From an uncultured Paracoccaceae bacterium (GTDB taxonomy: Bacteria > Pseudomonadota > Alphaproteobacteria > Rhodobacterales > Rhodobacteraceae): a DNA stretch of 64,000 nt. Shown here piece after piece: positions 17,579-25,634 of this stretch. The stretch spans positions 1 through 64,000 of the forward strand of contig CALLAF010000031.1 of assembly GCA_938002605.1 (NCBI GenBank), given 5' to 3'. The position numbers were made by a program, and so were the translations under genes. The notes beneath the pieces are model-generated. The model saw only the letters and a program-made list of their open reading frames with translations. It had not been told where the DNA came from and did no database searches. Within the stretch, counting starts at the first letter, position 1; every line of letters begins with the position of its first letter.

Positions 17579-18635
17579 ATGAAATACGCATGTGTCGTCG
17601 CTATGGCTACGCTGGTCTTAACCGCCCCCCCCAGTGCTTGCCGATCAAATAATAGGTGACGATCTGATCGTGATTGGCGGGGCCTGCATTGGGTCTGACT
17701 GCGTAAATGGCGAAGTGTTTGGCGATGATCAGTTGGTTCTTAAAGAAAATAACACGCGTATTTCCTTTGGAAGCGACGAATCTTTTCGCCTGACAGCGAA
17801 CCAAAGTAGTAATGCTGGCACGTCTGCCTTTATCCTCGATTCGCGCGTTGACGTGTCGAATAGCAATGTGTCTGCGTCGACTTTCGGGGGATTTGTTTCG
17901 AACTCGGGGGTTACTGAACTAGCGGATGGAACCTTGCGGATTGACCTATCTGCATCGAGTCTATCACTGCAACTTGAGGATCCCCTTCTTGATGAATTTA
18001 CGGATGTGACTGTCACGCCGCTGCCGGGACAGATTGTGATCATTCCCGCGGGTGAGTGGAGCCCGATTGGCACAACGTTTTATTCCATCAACGCGACCGC
18101 TGTGACAGAAGAAAGCGGGGCCGGGTTTTCCTACGAAGGGGAGGGCGCAACGCAAAACCTATCCTTCGCGGCTGACGGCAATGGCGTCACATTGGGCAGG
18201 GGATCGGAGGTTGTTGATGGTGCCGTTTCGGTTGGGGCGGACGGGGCTGAACGCCAGATAAAACAGGTCGCAGATGCGGTCGAAGATGACGATCTTGTGA
18301 ACATGCGGCAGTTCCGTAGCCTAACAGGTGTGACATCTTCCGCCATAGAGGCCGATACCGCAGCCGTGCTTGCACAAAATGACGCAATCTTGGACACCTT
18401 TGGCAGGGCTGACGCCATGCTTGCCATGGCTGCAGCTTCGAGCGCATTGCAACCGAACCCGAGGGCGCAAAACCCTCTTTCGTTTGCGCTGGGGATTGGC
18501 AGCTACGAAGACGAAGCAGCTGTTGCTGCGGGGCTAAACTGGCGGTTCAATGACGCAATTTTTTTCCGCCTTGGTGTCGCCGGAACAAGCCGGACGACAT
18601 CTCAAACATCACTTGCAATAAGTATATCGTGGTAA
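17579..18635 (+). pseudogene. YadA-like trimeric autotransporter adhesin, interrupted (possibly phase-variable) in the signal peptide
   Basis: From ATG 17579 the frame reads MKYACVVAMATLVLTAPP, then shifts at a run of eight C (17625-17632) and stops at 17658-17660. With seven C it would continue as PPVLADQIIGDDLIVIGG, giving an intact signal peptide (cleavage after VLA) joined to the 333-codon frame that ends at 18635. The passenger is beta-rich (about 30-200). VSVGADGAERQIKQVADAVEDDDLVNMRQF is the YadA-type neck. The last 70 residues (ALQPNPRAQNPLSFALGIGSYEDEAAVAAGL...) are the outer-membrane anchor. The mature N-terminus DQIIGDDLIV closely matches the next gene (DQVINDDIIV), confirming the original frame. 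As sequenced the gene is OFF. Slipped-strand phase variation, true decay and a sequencing error are all possible. Confidence 0.75.
17625..17632 (+). repeat. Poly-C (C8) tract in the signal-peptide codons of a YadA-like gene
   Basis: Eight consecutive C bases follow ttaaccg and precede agtgcttgcc. Removing one C joins the start codon in frame to the long YadA-like frame. C-tracts of this length inside 5' coding regions are the classic substrate for slipped-strand phase variation of surface proteins. Confidence 0.7.
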
Positions 18636-18639
18636 CGAA

Positions 18640-19473
18640 ATGAAAAAGTTGACTTTGAAATTCTCTTTTATAGCTGCGGTTGCTGCCCCATTGGGAATGC
18701 TGGCTGTTGGCGCACAAGCTGACCAAGTGATCAATGATGATATTATCGTGACGGGCGGTGGCAGCGGTGGCGGTTCCGCATGCATCGGTACAAATTGTGT
18801 GGAAGATATGGACTTTGGGTTTTCCACCGTCGTTATTGATAACCCTGACGGGTCAATCCTGTTCACCGACACGAGTAGCACAGCGAGCTTTCCAACGACC
18901 GATTGGAGGCTGGGTACAGAGAATGCGAGCGGGAATTTCTACATCGAGAATGAAGATACGGGCACACAAGTGCTGACTGTCGGTTCCGATGGTAACGCGG
19001 TCGCCCTAGGCGGGAATGCGACGCTGGTTGATGGCGCGGTCACGGTCGGTGACCTGCGGGTTGCAAATGTTGCGGATGGGGTAGAAGACACTGACGCTGT
19101 GACGCTGGGCCAATTGAACACCGCGCTTGCAGACGCAGGATTTGCTGGCGATATATCCGCAAATGCAGAACAGCTGTCGGCCAATGCCACACAACTGTCT
19201 GAAAACGAACAGCAGCTTGTCGTGCTTGAACAGCATATCAACGATATTGGCGCGATCGGGTCTGCGCTGTCGGCGTTGCAGGTCAATCCACGTGGGGTCG
19301 GGGATCACTTTTTCTCGGCCGGGTTCGGATACTACAATGATTCAACAGCTTTGGCTTTGGGGAGCTTTCATTTCCTGAACAACGACCGGATATTTGTAAA
19401 TACCGGTATCGCGGGCACAACTGATGGACAAAGCGGGATTGCTGCGCGCGCGGGGATTACTTTTGGTAGGTAG
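18640..19473 (+). CDS. YadA-like trimeric autotransporter/adhesin
   Basis: A 277-residue paralogue of the preceding gene. Residues 1-27 are a signal peptide (MKKLTLKFSFIAAVAAPLGM... cleaved before DQVINDDIIV). A Gly/Ser-rich segment (TGGGSGGGSACIGTNC) leads into a short beta-rich passenger. VGDLRVANVADGVEDTDAVTLGQLN is the YadA neck repeat. A short coiled coil (SANAEQLSANATQLSENEQQLVVLEQHI) precedes the anchor (LSALQVNPRGVGDHFFSAGFGYYNDSTALALG...), ending ITFGR. Like YadA proteins it should trimerise into a 12-strand outer-membrane barrel. It is very short, so it is unlikely to reach far from the cell. Starts 4 bp after the preceding frame, so the two are cotranscribed. Confidence 0.8.
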   Translation: MKKLTLKFSFIAAVAAPLGMLAVGAQADQVINDDIIVTGGGSGGGSACIGTNCVEDMDFGFSTVVIDNPDGSILFTDTSSTASFPTTDWRLGTENASGNFYIENEDTGTQVLTVGSDGNAVALGGNATLVDGAVTVGDLRVANVADGVEDTDAVTLGQLNTALADAGFAGDISANAEQLSANATQLSENEQQLVVLEQHINDIGAIGSALSALQVNPRGVGDHFFSAGFGYYNDSTALALGSFHFLNNDRIFVNTGIAGTTDGQSGIAARAGITFGR

Positions 19474-19954
19474 GCGGCTTTTCCTTGTCGCCCTATCGGC
19501 GGCTATATCGACGGTAGCCTTGCCCGTGCGCCACGTGATGGCGCAAGAAACGGCAGTTTTCGGTGATTGGGAAATGACCTGCGCTGCAGATGAACCCTGT
19601 AAGCTTACTCAGGCAAATGTAGAGAGCGGCACCGATAATGTGCGGATGCGCAGCGCGGTTTCGCTGAGTTCCGACAATCGCGTTCTTTTGTCGGTGACCT
19701 TGCCCACAGCAGTTCTTTTGACGGATGGGCCTTGGTTGACGGTTGATGGCGTCTATGTGGGCGGATTAGAATATATCACCTGTGCGTCGGGTTGTCTTGC
19801 ACGCACGAGCTTTCAACCGGGCGCTTTTGGCCTGATTTCTGGAGGCTCGCGTGGGATCGTAACCGTGATTTCGAACTCTGGTCAGCGGATCGGTGTGACG
19901 CTTTCTTTGTCCGGTTTAGCCGATGGCGTGACGGCGCTGGCGTCGCGCCGCTAG
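19463..19954 (+). CDS. Invasion-associated locus B (IalB)-like secreted protein
   Basis: A secreted protein of about 163 residues. From a TTG at 19463 (GGGGA upstream) the N-terminus MVGRRLFLVALSAAISTVALPVRHVMAQE is a good signal peptide. An ATG at 19424 in the same frame would add 13 residues but overlap the YadA-like gene by 50 bp. The mature part carries the IalB-type opening FGDWEMTCAADEPCKLTQAN and a later CASGCLARTSF cysteine pair. IalB-like proteins are abundant periplasmic/outer-membrane-associated proteins in alphaproteobacteria with no settled biochemical role. The 11-bp overlap suggests cotranscription with the two adhesin genes. Confidence 0.75.
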   Translation: MVGRRLFLVALSAAISTVALPVRHVMAQETAVFGDWEMTCAADEPCKLTQANVESGTDNVRMRSAVSLSSDNRVLLSVTLPTAVLLTDGPWLTVDGVYVGGLEYITCASGCLARTSFQPGAFGLISGGSRGIVTVISNSGQRIGVTLSLSGLADGVTALASRR

Positions 19955-19989
19955 CTTCATCTTCGGTAACGCCTTGGTCGCAGCGTGCC

Positions 19990-20322
19990 TTATGCGACCG
20001 GCACACAAATCTGGCTCGCCAGCTCTGTGAAGCTTTTGTAGCGCAGCCAAAACGCCTCGGAATTCGGATTGTCGGATTGGCGGGTGTCTTGGGCCAACTG
20101 CGGATCGCTAAAGAATTCGGCCGCGCGCGATTGATCGCGCCCGTTCAGGGTTTGATTGGCCACACTTTGCACGCAGCCGCACAGTTCAGGCGACGCCGCC
20201 GAACGCCCCGCCGATTGACAGGCACTGCTGATTTCACCCGTGGCACTTGGCACGCCAGAACTACGCCCGCCACCACATGACACCAAGCCAACTAACGCTG
20301 CCGTGACCAAAATAAACCGCAT
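19990..20322 (-). CDS. Small cysteine-containing lipoprotein
   Basis: A 110-residue predicted lipoprotein: MRFILVTAALVGLVSCGGG has a lipobox (LVSC), so Cys16 would be acylated. The mature part is small and polar, with further cysteines in ACQSAG, LCGCVQSV and QICVPVA. FFSDPQLAQDTRQSDNPNSEAFWLRYKSF is a conserved-looking block. Rhodobacteraceae homologues are sometimes labelled 'arginine transporter', for which I see no support here. AGAGAGGC precedes the ATG at 20322; a longer frame upstream is not needed. It is convergent with the IalB-like gene. Confidence 0.7.
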   Translation of the reverse strand: MRFILVTAALVGLVSCGGGRSSGVPSATGEISSACQSAGRSAASPELCGCVQSVANQTLNGRDQSRAAEFFSDPQLAQDTRQSDNPNSEAFWLRYKSFTELASQICVPVA

Positions 20323-20575
20323 ATTGCCTCTCTCTGGCCGCTGTCTGTGCAAACGGTCCGACTGTTAGTGCCCTTACGGGCGGATTATGGCGGGGGATGC
20401 GTCTCGATGCAATTGGGGAATGAAAGAGTTGATCTTGGGGTTCGCTACCAAGCAGATGTCATTGAGATTGCTGCCACGATCGATGCCAAGTTGCGTTGCA
20501 CGTAAAAGCTGTGTTGAGTAGGTTGGATACCGGCCGTGAAGACAAATTCTAAGAGCGACGAATCTGGAGAAAGAA

Positions 20576-21226
20576 ATGAAATACTATTGGCCGATGCTCG
20601 CAGGTGAGCGTGATCCGCGTAGTATTACTTATAGTCTGAGAGTGGATCGATATGCTGAGGGGCGCTGGCCCGATGGGCGTTGGTCACCCACCTACGATAT
20701 GCTCTATATGGCAGATAGCCCGTCTGGTCTGTATGATGCGCGTGCGCGTGAAGAACTGCCCAAATTGACCGCTGTATTGCGTCCGAATATAAAAGAACTA
20801 CCTGATATCATTGGGGAGTTTTCATTCAATATTGCGGCCCCGCCCCCTCTTGTGACACATCGCCTTAGGGCGTTGATGGAAGAACTTGAGCCGCAATGCT
20901 GTGAATATTTGCCTGCGCCAGAAATCTGGGATGTGACGTTTAACCGTGAAGTTGATCGTTCTGACTATCAATTCGCTCATGTGATCAAGCAACTGGACGG
21001 CTGGAATCATGAGCTATCTGATATTAGAAAATTTACGCGTCGGAATGGGACTGTCGGGTTCGGGCTGAATGGAATTGGAACTGTGAACCCTGCGGCCGTG
21101 GCTGGGCACCACCTTTGGAGAGATTGCTTCACCCATCACGTTCTGTGCTCTGAGGAATTCAAAGCTCGCGTCGAAGCGGCCAGCATCACGAATTTTCACT
21201 TCGAACCAATGCATGTGAATTCTTAG
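20576..21226 (+). CDS. DUF1629/Imm11-like putative immunity protein
   Basis: A 216-residue soluble protein of the DUF1629 type, a family assigned to polymorphic-toxin immunity proteins (Imm11-like). The N-terminus is MKYYWPMLAGERDPRSITYSL. The C-terminal diagnostic block is HHLWRDCFTHHVLCSEEFKARVEAASITNFHFEPM, in which LWR..VLCSEEFK is the family pattern. GGAGAAAG precedes the ATG. No toxin gene with a C-terminal toxin domain lies beside it, so it is an orphan: a relic, or protection against toxins of neighbours. About 220 bp of non-coding sequence precede it. Confidence 0.65.
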   Translation: MKYYWPMLAGERDPRSITYSLRVDRYAEGRWPDGRWSPTYDMLYMADSPSGLYDARAREELPKLTAVLRPNIKELPDIIGEFSFNIAAPPPLVTHRLRALMEELEPQCCEYLPAPEIWDVTFNREVDRSDYQFAHVIKQLDGWNHELSDIRKFTRRNGTVGFGLNGIGTVNPAAVAGHHLWRDCFTHHVLCSEEFKARVEAASITNFHFEPMHVNS

Positions 21227-21331
21227 TTCGAAATTAACGCTCACCGTGAAAGGCTAGCAACGCAATCCCCTTGCAAAACCCTTGTTCTTTGGCCATTGAC
21301 GGGTTCAAACTTTGTACAGGGCTTTCCCTTC

Positions 21332-23131
21332 ATGACTGATCTCGATCACATCCGTAACTTCTCAATCGTTGCACATATCGACCACGGTAAATCCACGCTG
21401 GCGGATCGTCTGATCCAAGAGACAAATACCGTCGCCGAACGCGATATGAAGGCGCAGATGCTGGACAGTATGGATATTGAACGCGAGCGCGGGATTACCA
21501 TTAAGGCCAACACCGTGCGCATTGATTACACTGCGCAAAATGGTGAGACCTATGTGCTGAACCTGATCGACACCCCCGGTCACGTCGATTTCGCCTATGA
21601 GGTATCGCGGTCGATGCGCGCCGTCGAAGGATCGCTTTTGGTGGTCGACAGCACTCAGGGCGTCGAGGCGCAGACGCTGGCCAATGTGTACCACGCGATT
21701 GATGCGGACCACGAAATTGTGCCAGTTCTGAACAAGATTGACCTGCCTGCGTCAGAATGTGATCAGGTTGCGGCGCAAATCGAAGATGTGATCGGCATCG
21801 ATGCGTCAGAGGCGATCCAGGTTTCAGCGAAAACAGGGGTTGGAATCGTCGAAACGCTTGAATCCATCGTCCACAAACTGCCCGCACCAACAGGCGACCG
21901 CGATGCGCCGCTCAAGGCGATGCTGGTCGACAGTTGGTATGACAGCTATCTGGGCGTGATCGTTCTGGTGCGTGTGATCGACGGCACCATGAAAAAGGGC
22001 GACCGGGTCAAATTCTTGTCCAACGGCACCGTGCATGGGATCGACAAGATCGGGGTCTTTCGCCCGCAAATGCAAGATGTCGCTGACCTTGGTCCGGGCG
22101 AGATCGGGTTTATCACCGCCTCCATCAAACAAGTGCGCGACACCCGTGTTGGTGACACGATCACATCGGAAAAGAAGGGCACCGAAGATGCGCTGCCGGG
22201 CTTTAAGCCCGCGCAACCCGTGGTGTTCTGCGGGCTGTTCCCCGTCGATAGCGCCGAATTCGAAGACCTGCGCGACGCGATTGAAAAGCTGGCGCTGAAT
22301 GACGCATCGTTCAGTTTTGAGATGGAAACATCCGCCGCGCTGGGCTTTGGCTTTCGCTGTGGGTTCTTGGGGCTTTTGCACCTCGAAGTCATCCGTGACC
22401 GGATTGAGCGCGAATATAACATTGAGCTGATCACAACCGCGCCCTCGGTTGTGTACCACGTCTATATGCGCGACGGCGAAATGATCGACCTGCATAACCC
22501 CGCCGATATGCCCGACCTGACCCATGTGGACCACGTCGAAGAACCGCGGATCAAAGCGACGATCCTTGTGCCTGATGATTATCTGGGCGACGTGCTGAAA
22601 CTGTGCCAAGATCGCCGCGGCGTGCAGCTGGACCTGACCTATGCGGGGTCGCGCGCGATGGTGGTCTATGATCTGCCGCTGAACGAAGTCGTGTTTGATT
22701 TCTACGACCGGTTGAAATCGGTGACCAAGGGCTATGCGTCGTTTGATTACCAGATGACTGGGTACCAGCAGGATAACCTTGTGAAAATGTCCGTGCTGGT
22801 GAATGATGAACCCGTTGATGCGCTGTCGATGATGGTGCACCGTGACCGCGCCGAACAGCGGGGCCGGGCGATGGTTGAAAAGCTCAAAGACCTGATCCCC
22901 CGCCACATGTTCAAAATCCCGATCCAAGCGGCCATCGGCGGCAAAGTCATCGCCCGCGAAACCCTATCGGCCCTGCGCAAAGACGTGACCGCCAAATGCT
23001 ACGGCGGCGACGCATCGCGCAAACGCAAGCTGCTGGATAAGCAAAAGGCGGGTAAGAAAAAGATGCGGCAGTTTGGGAAAGTAGATATCCCGCAAGAAGC
23101 TTTCATTAGCGCACTGAAAATGGACAGCTAG
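21332..23131 (+). CDS. lepA: Elongation factor 4 (LepA)
   Basis: A 599-residue translational GTPase that acts on stalled or back-translocated ribosomes. G1 is [14 protein letters not shown]2 region [14 protein letters not shown]3 [13 protein letters not shown]4 NKIDLP and G5 SAKTGVG. The LepA-specific domains follow ([53 protein letters not shown]) and the C-terminus is [33 protein letters not shown]. The start at ATG 21332 ([21 protein letters not shown]) gives standard length; an upstream frame extension is discarded. The stop codon lies inside the terminator hairpin. Confidence 0.97.
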   Translation: MTDLDHIRNFSIVAHIDHGKSTLADRLIQETNTVAERDMKAQMLDSMDIERERGITIKANTVRIDYTAQNGETYVLNLIDTPGHVDFAYEVSRSMRAVEGSLLVVDSTQGVEAQTLANVYHAIDADHEIVPVLNKIDLPASECDQVAAQIEDVIGIDASEAIQVSAKTGVGIVETLESIVHKLPAPTGDRDAPLKAMLVDSWYDSYLGVIVLVRVIDGTMKKGDRVKFLSNGTVHGIDKIGVFRPQMQDVADLGPGEIGFITASIKQVRDTRVGDTITSEKKGTEDALPGFKPAQPVVFCGLFPVDSAEFEDLRDAIEKLALNDASFSFEMETSAALGFGFRCGFLGLLHLEVIRDRIEREYNIELITTAPSVVYHVYMRDGEMIDLHNPADMPDLTHVDHVEEPRIKATILVPDDYLGDVLKLCQDRRGVQLDLTYAGSRAMVVYDLPLNEVVFDFYDRLKSVTKGYASFDYQMTGYQQDNLVKMSVLVNDEPVDALSMMVHRDRAEQRGRAMVEKLKDLIPRHMFKIPIQAAIGGKVIARETLSALRKDVTAKCYGGDASRKRKLLDKQKAGKKKMRQFGKVDIPQEAFISALKMDS

Positions 23132-23146
23132 AGCTGGCCATTTTTT
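23117..23146 (+). terminator. Terminator hairpin overlapping the lepA stop codon
   Basis: Arms AAAATGG-a-CAGCT (23117-23129) and AGCTG-g-CCATTTT (23132-23144), with a two-base loop and one mismatch, end in six T residues (23141-23146). The lepA stop codon TAG (23129-23131) forms the loop side of the hairpin. Confidence 0.6.
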
Positions 23147-23454
23147 GGCGCGAATGAAAGACGGTGGGCGGCAGCGTTTGACGCAGTCAAATGCGTGCCC
23201 ACTCAGGTGTTTTGTGCGGGACGTTGGCGTGTTTGGGCTGCTAAAAGCTGGCTATTTTTAGGCGCGCGTGCGGAGAAGCGATTGGCTAAGCCAATGGGCA
23301 GTATTGTTCGAAACTGTAGAGTGTTGGTGGTGTGTAACGCCAGTGCTCCGGTGGATTTATCGACTAGGTATGCTTTTTCTATACGGCAGAGCTGTTGATC
23401 GACAATGCAACCTGTGAATGCTAACTTGCTCCTACTTTTGGTAGGTGCGTTAAA
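23147..23454. other. Non-coding gap between lepA and the DUF3800 gene
   Basis: No convincing gene is seen. It contains an imperfect second copy of a short stretch from the lepA 3' flank (ctggccattttttggcgcg near 23134 and ctggctatttttaggcgcg near 23249) and a palindrome ATTGGCTAAGCCAAT near 23281. A promoter for the downstream AT-rich gene must lie here, but none stands out. Confidence 0.4.
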
Positions 23455-24300
23455 ATGAAGCGGAAATATACTTTATACATTGATGAAAGCGGTGATACTG
23501 GCATTGAGAAGGTTCGAGTAGGTATCAAGGACAAGGGTGCTTCTCCCATGCTCGTAATTGCCGGGTGTCTTATTCCTGAATCTAGGAGCGAAGCTCTTTC
23601 GGAACTTCTTGATGAGGTTCGAGCTGTAACTTCTAAAAAGAGCTTGCACTGTACGGGTATGGGGCATCTTGGGGTCGCCAAGTTTTCGCGTATGGTCGCT
23701 GAGAAGGCTGGCATACTTTGCTTCGCACTCGTTTCGACAAAGTCGACGATGGGTGGCTTTAGAGATCAAATTTCAGGCAAAGGTCAAGACCAGAGATATT
23801 ACAATAAATGTGTCTCGTATTTTCTTGAACGGGTTGGGCACTACATGCTTCTTAACGACATTTCGAGTAAAGATGTCGGAATCGTTTTTGAAGAGAGGGA
23901 AGGGCATGATTACGAAAAGCTTCGAAACTACCTTCATACCATCAAAAAGAATCCACTTGATAAGAGGCTTGAATACTACCTTGCCCCGATTGATCCAAAT
24001 TCAATAACAAGCGTTGCAAAGTCAGGAGACGACTTGCTCTGTTTTCCGGATTTGGTCGCGTTTTCTGTCGCTGCTGCCTTGAATGCTTCGGCTGCAAATT
24101 TTGGTGTCCCAGAACAGCGATATCTTAGAGAGTTGAAAGATAAGTTCTTTTGCGACGAAAGAACTCGTGCGGTTGGAGAGTTTGGACTGAAGATATTTAA
24201 GCGATACGAATTGAAGCTAGATGAGCATACATCCCATTTTGTCGAAAAGTTGCACGTCTCTGGAATTGAGCCGACTCTTCATGATGGAGGGTTATATTAA
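23455..24300 (+). CDS. DUF3800 domain protein
   Basis: A 281-residue protein with the DUF3800 hallmark N-terminus YTLYIDESGDTG. LVIAGCLIPESRSEALSELLDEV and the late acidic motif DDLLCFPDLVAFSVAAALN are consistent with the RNase H-like fold predicted for this family, in which Asp/Glu residues would bind metal. DUF3800 genes are often found on mobile or defence-associated DNA, but none has a firm function that I can cite. The gene is more AT-rich than lepA and uses codons (aga, tta, ata) rare in its neighbours, suggesting acquisition. It stands alone between a non-coding gap and a dispersed repeat. Confidence 0.75.
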   Translation: MKRKYTLYIDESGDTGIEKVRVGIKDKGASPMLVIAGCLIPESRSEALSELLDEVRAVTSKKSLHCTGMGHLGVAKFSRMVAEKAGILCFALVSTKSTMGGFRDQISGKGQDQRYYNKCVSYFLERVGHYMLLNDISSKDVGIVFEEREGHDYEKLRNYLHTIKKNPLDKRLEYYLAPIDPNSITSVAKSGDDLLCFPDLVAFSVAAALNASAANFGVPEQRYLRELKDKFFCDERTRAVGEFGLKIFKRYELKLDEHTSHFVEKLHVSGIEPTLHDGGLY

Positions 24301-24339
24301 GTACGGTCATGCCAAATTTCCAATTTGGCAGCGCCCGGA

Positions 24340-24480
24340 CCTCCCCCATGGGGAGGGCGCTTCGCACCCACCTCGAGGTCCTAGCGCCGCACTGCTAATG
24401 GATCACCGCGTAAACGAAATGCCGCCCGGGGCTCCGCCCGTTCGAACCTGAAACGATCCCCCGGATCGTTTCCGAGACGG
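24340..24480 (-). repeat. Dispersed two-module palindromic intergenic repeat, copy 2 (inverted, modules swapped)
   Basis: On the plus strand 24340-24380 is the reverse complement of module A of the 1270-1380 element (ctcccccatggggagg ... acccacctcgaggtc). 24422-24480 is the reverse complement of module B, including a perfect palindrome GAAACGATCC ccc GGATCGTTTC (24450-24472) and gagacgg. The palindrome arms differ in sequence from copy 1 (GAATTGATCC) but are base-paired in both, so the hairpin is kept by compensatory change. Module order is reversed relative to copy 1. Confidence 0.7.
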
Positions 24481-24523
24481 TTCTCACCCCCACGGGGCGG
24501 GCGCGCTGTTCTTGTCTAGCCAC

Positions 24524-24537
24524 TTGACCCACATCAA
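24524..24537 (+). promoter_or_regulatory. FNR/FixK-type box
   Basis: TTGACCCACATCAA matches the FNR-family consensus TTGAT-N4-ATCAA with a single change (C for T), a common form in alphaproteobacteria. It lies about 58 bp upstream of the start codon at 24595, a normal distance for an activating site, so oxygen-responsive control by FnrL or a similar Crp/Fnr protein is likely. Confidence 0.6.
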
Positions 24538-24594
24538 AGCCCTCATATCCCGCCGCTGCTAACCTCCCCCGAAACAACTCTTTCGGAGATCATT

Positions 24595-24783
24595 ATGCTG
24601 CGCCTTGCGTCCACGCTTTATTCCATCATTGGCACCAGTCTTGCCGGTAGTTTTGTGATCGCGGCGCTGGTCACGGGCTATGATACGGCCGTGCCGATTA
24701 TCGTTGCTGCGGCTGTGGGGGCGGTGCTTGGCCTGCCTGTCAGCTATTTCGTCGCCCGTGCGATTACCCAAAACATCAAGTAG
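24595..24783 (+). CDS. Small two-helix membrane protein
   Basis: A 62-residue protein made almost entirely of two transmembrane helices (about 8-28 and 33-55): MLRLASTLYSIIGTSLAGSFVIAALVTGYDTAVPIIVAAAVGAVLGLPVSYFVARAI. Homologues in Rhodobacteraceae are often mislabelled 'CTP synthetase', for which there is no sequence basis. CGGAGA precedes the ATG. An FNR-type box upstream suggests induction at low oxygen. Function unknown. Confidence 0.7.
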   Translation: MLRLASTLYSIIGTSLAGSFVIAALVTGYDTAVPIIVAAAVGAVLGLPVSYFVARAITQNIK

Positions 24784-24831
24784 ATGGATGGCGGCTTTCC
24801 TTAGCTGCGCAATCGGCGTAGACCGACCTGC

Positions 24832-25327
24832 ATGACTTGCCCTTTATGCCAAACCGCTGACATCCTGCCCCGTTCCGGGCGGCCCTGAGGGGGCGGCTGT
24901 CGATATCTGTGGCACCTGCATCACGCAATTGGACGCACCCGAGGAAACCCATTTTCGCGGGCTGGCCAGCAGCATGTGGTCCGAAGACCCCTGCATTGCC
25001 GTGCTTGCCGCGCGCACGCTGGTAAAGATCGGCACGCCTTGGGCGCTTGATCTGGCGGATCAGCAGTATTTGGACGATGAAACGCGGGCTTGGGCGGATA
25101 ATGTCGCCGCTGTAAGCGCGCATAAAGATGCCCATGGCGCGACCCTAAACGCAGGCGACACGGTGGTCTTGATCAAAGACCTGCCAGTCAAAGGCGCCGG
25201 GTTCACCGCCAAACGTGGCACGGCGGTGCGTGGTATTTCATTGGTTGCCGAAAATCCGGCGCACATCGAAGGCCGCGTTGAAGGCCAACGCATTGTGATC
25301 CTGACGGAATTCGTGAAAAAGAAATAG
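24832..25327 (+). pseudogene. phnA: PhnA family zinc-ribbon protein, frameshifted
   Basis: The frame from ATG 24832 reads MTCPLCQTADILP with a first CPLC zinc knuckle, then runs into a stop at 24886. Dropping one C from the run at 24868-24871 restores PVPGGPEGAAVDICGTCITQLDAPEE, with the second knuckle CGTC, and joins the 132-codon frame ending at 25327. That frame contains the PhnA core SMWSEDPCIAVLAARTLVKIG and the highly conserved C-terminus GDTVVLIKDLPVKGAGFTAKRGTAVRGISL...EGRVEGQRIVILTEFVKKK. PhnA is a small protein once linked to phosphonoacetate use; its role is unsettled. As read the gene is broken by a single-base insertion, or this is a sequencing error. Confidence 0.75.
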
Positions 25328-25382
25328 CGACGGAAACGCCACACACACGCGTATCAGACCCATCACAGAATGGAGCTGATAG

Positions 25383-25466
25383 ATGCAGTACTACCTTCCC
25401 CACGCGTTTGTTGTCCTGATGGGCGGGCTTAGCGTCGCGACATTTCTCACGTCTTGCGTTGTTTAA
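25383..25466 (+). CDS. Possible 27-residue hydrophobic small protein
   Basis: ATG 25383 is preceded at good distance by GGAG (tggagctgat). It encodes 27 residues, MQYYLPHAFVVLMGGLSVAT plus FLTSCVV, a single hydrophobic helix ending in a Cys. It runs convergent to the entericidin gene and their stop codons overlap by 3 bp. It was found by eye; coding is plausible from the ribosome binding site and membrane-like composition, but there is no family support. Confidence 0.35.
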   Translation: MQYYLPHAFVVLMGGLSVATFLTSCVV

Positions 25467-25579
25467 AGCGCGTTGTCGACAGCTTGGCCCGCGTTCGTAA
25501 TATCGCGTCCGACGCCTTTGACGGTTTCGCAGGCGGACAGGCCGATGACGGACAAGACAAGAAATGCGCGGATGATCAT
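25463..25579 (-). CDS. Entericidin A/B-family small lipoprotein
   Basis: A 38-residue lipoprotein read by hand on the minus strand: MIIRAFLVLSVIGLSACETV, then KGVGRDITNAGQAVDNAL. The lipobox LSAC places the acylated Cys at residue 17. The mature peptide KGVGRDI..AGQAV is the entericidin pattern; entericidins are small membrane lipoproteins of a toxin/antidote pair in E. coli and are widespread with unclear roles elsewhere. AGGTCC precedes the ATG at 25579. It is too short for standard ORF calling. Confidence 0.8.
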   Translation of the reverse strand: MIIRAFLVLSVIGLSACETVKGVGRDITNAGQAVDNAL

Positions 25580-25634
25580 GGTGGACCTCAGAATATTGGT
25601 TTCGCGAAAACCCTAGCCGCTGGGCAGAGCGTTA

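Noticed and set aside
21824-22927. Long 367-codon open frame antisense to lepA
   Set aside because: It lies wholly inside lepA, whose full-length family match is certain; His/Asp-rich composition is the usual shadow of a GC-rich coding frame.
23134-23268. Short imperfect direct repeat (ctggccattttttggcgcg / ctggctatttttaggcgcg) as attachment sites for an inserted DUF3800 island
   Set aside because: Both copies lie on the same side of the DUF3800 gene, so they do not bracket it, and no integrase is present.
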